A stretch of DNA of 8,689 bases from the NCBI GenBank assembly GCA_005877565.1, contig VBOK01000159.1, positions 1-8,689 on the forward strand, given 5' to 3'. Positions 5,931 through 8,689 of the stretch are shown here, one piece after another (position 1 is the first letter of the stretch; each line of letters starts with the position of its first letter). Below the pieces are notes generated by a model, which searched no databases, was not told the origin of the DNA, and was given only the letters and a program-made list of their open reading frames with translations. Position numbers and translations under genes: made by a program. The stretch is from Nitrospirota bacterium. Lineage in GTDB: Bacteria > Nitrospirota > Nitrospiria > Nitrospirales > NS-4.

Positions 5931-6866
5931 TCAGTAACCCAATTCGACGAGCATCCGCTCGTCCTGGCGCCACGCTTCTTTTACCTTCACCCAGAGCTGC
6001 AGGAAGACCTTCATCCCGAAGAGGTGTTCCATGTCAATGCGGGCGTACGTGCCGACCGCCTTCAGCAGCTCTCCCCGCTTGCCGATCACGATGGCTTTCT
6101 GGGACGCCTTCTCAACATACACGGTCGCGCTGATCCGGGCGAGCCGCCCCTCCCGTTTGCACCCGCCCGCCCCAGGCGCGCCGGGACGCGCCTCTTCCTC
6201 GACAAACGAATCGATCCCGACCGCCACGGCGAACGGCAGCTCATCGCGCGTCTTCGCTAAGATTTTCTCTCGGATGAGCTCTGCCGCCAGTGCCCGCATC
6301 GGCTGATCTGTCATGACGTCCTCCGGGAAATAGACGGGCCCCTCCGACAGGCGGGCACGGGCCATATCGACCAGCCGGTCCACGCCGTCGCCGGTCTTCG
6401 CCGAAATGGGCACGATCTCGGCGAACTCGTGCATCCGCCGGTAGGCATCGATCAGCGGCAACAGGCGCGGCTTGCGCACCAGGTCCACCTTGTTGATGAT
6501 GAGGAACGCCGGCCTGCGACTTTCCTTGAGTCGGTCGAGCACGAACCGGTCGCCGGGACCAGGCGCTTCCGTCGCCTCGATCAGGAAGAAAACCAGGTCC
6601 ACCTCCGTAATGGCATGGAGCGCGGTCTCGACCATCCGCTGATTGAGCCGGAACTTGGGCTTGTGGATGCCGGGCGTGTCCACGAACACCAACTGGGCGC
6701 CGGGCAGGTGCTTGACGCCGAGAATCCGCGTCCGGGTCGTCTGCGGCTTGTCCGAGATGATGGCGATCTTGCCGCCGAGAATGCGGTTCAGGAGTGTCGA
6801 CTTCCCCACGTTCGGCCGGCCTACCAGCGCGACGAAGCCGGAGCGGTAGGGCGCGGCCGAGCTCAC
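5931..6866 (-). CDS. era: GTPase Era
   Basis: A 311-residue Era, the essential GTPase that binds the 3' end of 16S rRNA and assists 30S assembly. The G motifs are all present: G1 GRPNVGKST (16-24), G2 PQTTRTRI (41-48), G3 DTPG (63-66), G4 NKVD (125-128) and G5 SAK (155-157). The C-terminal KH domain has the GxxG loop IGKRG (261-265) and the family ending LWVKVKEAWR (291-300) with a terminal LGY. Between the first KH strands, residues 224-240 form a Gly/Pro/Ala-rich loop (EEARPGAPGAGGCKREG), somewhat longer than the equivalent loop in E. coli Era. The start is a GTG at 6866 overlapping the ftsB stop (GTGA), with a good AAGGAG 5 nt upstream. Neighbours ftsB and mgtE are tightly coupled. Confidence 0.97.
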   Translation of the reverse strand: MSSAAPYRSGFVALVGRPNVGKSTLLNRILGGKIAIISDKPQTTRTRILGVKHLPGAQLVFVDTPGIHKPKFRLNQRMVETALHAITEVDLVFFLIEATEAPGPGDRFVLDRLKESRRPAFLIINKVDLVRKPRLLPLIDAYRRMHEFAEIVPISAKTGDGVDRLVDMARARLSEGPVYFPEDVMTDQPMRALAAELIREKILAKTRDELPFAVAVGIDSFVEEEARPGAPGAGGCKREGRLARISATVYVEKASQKAIVIGKRGELLKAVGTYARIDMEHLFGMKVFLQLWVKVKEAWRQDERMLVELGY

Positions 6867-7231
6867 GGGCGCTCCTTCGGGTTCTCGTTCTGATTGGTAC
6901 CGGGTACAAACAGGAAGACCGTCTCGCCTTCCCGCACCATGCCCAGCCGGTCGCGGGCCAGGCCTTCCATCGTGGCCCGATCGTGCCGGACCGCCTCGAT
7001 GTCCTCTCGCAGGCGAGCGTTCTCTCCCTCAATCGTGTTGATCTCGTCGGCGATCCGGCTCTGGGTCCGCTTCATGTTGAGGTACTTCATGAAGCCCATC
7101 GTGTCGAAGAGGAACGAATAGGTGAAATAGCTCATCAACAGCAGGCCGCTGATGACATAGAATGTCCAGCGGCGCTTCCGCCTGACTTGGAGGATCTCCT
7201 GTCGCTGGTTGGACCTGGCCTTCACGCTCAC
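6863..7231 (-). CDS. ftsB: Septum formation initiator FtsB/DivIC family protein
   Basis: A 122-residue bitopic division protein. The N-terminal cytoplasmic part (1-21) is very basic (RRKRR at 17-21). One membrane helix follows (about 23-42, TFYVISGLLLMSYFTYSFLF), then a periplasmic coiled coil (about 50-88, with heptad-like hydrophobics in EINTIEGENARLREDIEAV), and the family motif MEGLARDRLGMVREGE (88-103), which closely resembles the FtsB/DivIC consensus. FtsB joins FtsL and FtsQ to activate septal peptidoglycan synthesis. Its position directly after eno is the classic eno-ftsB order. The GTG at 7231 overlaps the eno stop (GTGA). A second GTG at codon 3 (7225) is better spaced (7 nt) from the AGAAAGG in the eno 3' end and may be the true start, removing only two residues. 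The symbol is assigned by family and context. Confidence 0.92.
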   Translation of the reverse strand: MSVKARSNQRQEILQVRRKRRWTFYVISGLLLMSYFTYSFLFDTMGFMKYLNMKRTQSRIADEINTIEGENARLREDIEAVRHDRATMEGLARDRLGMVREGETVFLFVPGTNQNENPKERP

Positions 7232-8514
7232 GCCTTTCTCTCAAAGACCGCGCGGCCTCGATACCGCGCGGCGTCTCCCAGCTCCTCCTCGATCCGGAGC
7301 AACCGGTTGTACTTGGCCGTCCGGTCAGTCCGGGACAGCGAGCCCGTCTTGATCTGTCCGGTGTTCAGGCCCACGGCCAGGTCCGCGATCGTGACGTCCT
7401 CGGTCTCCCCGGACCGGTGGGACACGACGGCCGTGTAGCCCGCCCGCTTCGCCATCTCGATCGTCTCCAGGGTCTCCGTCAGCGTGCCGATCTGGTTCAA
7501 CTTGATGAGGATCGAGTTCCCAATGCCCTCCGCAATCCCCTTCGCGAAGATTTCCGGATTGGTCACAAAAATGTCGTCGCCAACGAGTTGCACCCGAGGC
7601 CCCAGCCGCTCGGTGAGCATCTTCCAGCCCTTCCAGTCCTTCTCGCTCAGTCCATCCTCGATCGAGAGGATCGGATAGCGCCGGACAAGGTCCTCGTAAT
7701 ACCGGATCATATCCTCGCTGGACCGCCGGGCCTGTGTCTCGCCCTTCATCACGTACCGGCCGTCTTCGTAGAACTCGCTGGCCGCGGGATCCAGCGCCAG
7801 CGCCAGATCCTTGCCAGGAGTGTACCCCGCTGTCTCGATGGCCTGCACGATGAGCGCCAGCGCCTCCTCATTCGAGCCCAGGTTGGGAGCAAAGCCCCCT
7901 TCATCTCCCACAGCGGTGCTGAGGCCCTTTTTCTTCAGCAGGCCCTTCAGGGTGTGGAAGACCTCGACGGCCATCCGCATCGCGTCTGCGAACGTCGAGG
8001 CGCCCACCGGTACGATCATGAACTCCTGGAGGTCCAGGTTGTTGTCCGCGTGCGCGCCGCCGTTGATCACGTTCATCAACGGGACCGGCAGATCACAGAC
8101 GTGCGGCCCGCCCAGGTAGCGGTACAAGGGCAGCCCCGCTTCTTCGGCCGCGGCCTTCGCCACGGCCAGCGACACGCCCAGGATCGCATTCGCGCCCAGT
8201 TTACGCTTGTTTGGCGTGCCGTCAAGGGCGATCATCGCGCGGTCGATGGCGGCCTGGTTCGTCGCGTCCATGCCGAGGAGCTTGGGGGCCAGCGCCTGCT
8301 GCACGTTGGCGACGGCCTTGCGGACACCCTTGCCGAGATAGCGCTTCTTGTCGCCGTCGCGTAGTTCGAGGGCCTCGCGCGTGCCGGTGGACGCGCCGGA
8401 GGGCACCGCCGCGCGCCCCCACGCCCCGGACTCTAGCACCACGTCCACCTCGACCGTCGGGTTCCCCCGCGAGTCCAGGATCTCCCGCGCCTTGATCTCC
8501 TTAATCCCACTCAT
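7228..8514 (-). CDS. eno: Enolase
   Basis: A 428-residue phosphopyruvate hydratase catalysing 2-phosphoglycerate to phosphoenolpyruvate in glycolysis and gluconeogenesis. It is cytoplasmic, Mg2+-dependent and, in many bacteria, part of the RNA degradosome. The motifs are fully conserved: AREILDSRGNPTVEV (9-23), SGAST (39-43, mobile loop), QEFMIVPVG (163-171), the acid/base Glu in GDEGGFAPN (203-211; E205), metal ligands D242 (ALDPAASEF), E286 (SIEDGL) and D313 (VGDD), the catalytic Lys in the signature ILIKLNQIGTLTET (335-348; K338), and SHRSGET (365-371). The length is standard. The ATG at 8514 begins the canonical MSGIKEIKAREI start. Its ribosome site is weak (GGGTG about 9 nt upstream). 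It lies 19 nt after the stop of a zinc-ribbon-like frame, so its promoter is either further right or inside that frame. Confidence 0.98.
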   Translation of the reverse strand: MSGIKEIKAREILDSRGNPTVEVDVVLESGAWGRAAVPSGASTGTREALELRDGDKKRYLGKGVRKAVANVQQALAPKLLGMDATNQAAIDRAMIALDGTPNKRKLGANAILGVSLAVAKAAAEEAGLPLYRYLGGPHVCDLPVPLMNVINGGAHADNNLDLQEFMIVPVGASTFADAMRMAVEVFHTLKGLLKKKGLSTAVGDEGGFAPNLGSNEEALALIVQAIETAGYTPGKDLALALDPAASEFYEDGRYVMKGETQARRSSEDMIRYYEDLVRRYPILSIEDGLSEKDWKGWKMLTERLGPRVQLVGDDIFVTNPEIFAKGIAEGIGNSILIKLNQIGTLTETLETIEMAKRAGYTAVVSHRSGETEDVTIADLAVGLNTGQIKTGSLSRTDRTAKYNRLLRIEEELGDAARYRGRAVFERKA

Positions 8515-8533
8515 TCAATAGCACCCAAAACTT

Positions 8534-8689
8534 TTACGCCTGAAAGTGCGCTGCATCCTTAAAGCATACGACGCACACCACGCTATGCCTCTTTAAGTTG
8601 GCCCCCCTAGTACGTCGTTTGAACGGCCTCTTTTCTTTTAACACTTGGAACACAGTAGCACCACACCGGCGGCAATGGAGTCTCAGTGG
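8534..8689 (-). CDS. Possible small zinc-ribbon protein, C-terminal 51 residues (runs in from right edge)
   Basis: One minus-strand frame is open from the right edge to a TAA at 8534-8536; the other two minus-strand frames are closed by stops. It encodes 51 residues with a CRRCG knuckle (C6/C9) and a CVVC knuckle (C39/C42), separated by 29 residues rich in Lys and Arg (KEKRPFKRRTRG, 18-29). This spacing suits a zinc ribbon in a small basic, possibly nucleic-acid-binding, protein. It would end 19 nt before the eno ATG and so could be the first gene of the operon. Against this, base composition is much less GC-rich than in neighbouring genes and codons such as TTA, GTA and AGA appear. It could therefore be foreign DNA, or a chance frame in the eno leader. 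The start is outside the window, and I do not recognise the family. Confidence 0.45.
   Translation of the reverse strand, partial: PLRLHCRRCGATVFQVLKEKRPFKRRTRGANLKRHSVVCVVCFKDAAHFQA
8558..8597. repeat. Imperfect inverted repeat upstream of eno
   Basis: CTTAAAG (8558-8564) is complemented by CTTTAAG (8591-8597), and CATA (8565-8568) by TATG (8584-8587), with a 3-nt CCT bulge and a 15-nt loop. This makes an 11-bp imperfect hairpin about 45 nt before the eno start. No U-tract follows on either strand, so it does not look like an intrinsic terminator. It could be an mRNA stem, an operator, or chance, and it lies inside the possible zinc-ribbon frame. Confidence 0.35.

Noticed and set aside
4706..6133. 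Long plus-strand open frame (475 codons) opposite mgtE and the end of era
   Set aside because: It lies antisense to complete, motif-rich mgtE and era genes. Its translation is Asp/Arg/His/Gln-rich with no recognisable domain, as expected from the antisense of a high-GC3 gene.
7417..8364. Plus-strand open frame (315 codons) opposite enolase
   Set aside because: Enolase on the minus strand is intact and fully conserved. The antisense product has no family features.
8515..8689. A clear sigma-70 promoter or tRNA upstream of eno
   Set aside because: I found no -35/-10 pair with good matches and 16-18 nt spacing on the minus strand, and no cloverleaf. TATGCT at 8562-8567 has no convincing -35 partner.

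Overview
This 8.7 kb window is a high-GC bacterial chromosomal segment in which every recognisable gene lies on the minus strand. In transcription order, from the right edge to the left, it holds: the 3' end of a small zinc-ribbon-like reading frame, enolase (eno), an FtsB/DivIC-type divisome protein, the GTPase Era, the magnesium channel MgtE, the repair protein RecO, a 64-residue membrane protein, a DUF971/GBBH-like protein with two Cys clusters, a class I glutamine amidotransferase, a 122-residue helical protein of unknown function, a six-helix membrane protein resembling the quinone-sensing input domain of RegB/PrrB kinases but without a kinase, an exported TPR protein, and the N-terminal 248 residues of a malic-enzyme homologue that runs off the left edge.

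The gene content and the eno-ftsB-era-mgtE-recO order fit an environmental Gram-negative-type bacterium. From memory of gene order I would favour a Nitrospira-like member of Nitrospirota, but nothing here proves it. Codon use is strongly GC3-biased throughout. The exception is the rightmost ~160 bases, which are clearly less GC-rich and use codons such as TTA, GTA and AGA.

The layout is very compact. From eno (8514) to the 122-aa protein (2061) the genes are joined by 4-nt GTGA/ATGA overlaps (eno/ftsB, ftsB/era, recO/64-aa protein, 64-aa protein/DUF971), a TAATG junction (DUF971/amidotransferase), or gaps of 4 to 20 nt. This looks like one translationally coupled transcription unit that mixes glycolysis, division, ribosome assembly, Mg2+ homeostasis and DNA repair. 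A 68-nt gap (1993-2060) then precedes a second group: RegB-like sensor, TPR protein and malic enzyme. That gap contains a plausible sigma-70 promoter whose predicted start coincides with the ATG of the sensor gene.

No RNA genes, insertion sequences, phage genes, CRISPR arrays or riboswitches were seen. There is no gene-free stretch over 300 bases. The most unusual points are the malic-enzyme homologue with substitutions at the expected catalytic Lys and at the HDD motif, the kinase-less RegB-type sensor coupled to an exported TPR protein, and the partial CxxC...CxxC frame just upstream of eno. I found no clear evidence of an entirely new multi-gene system.
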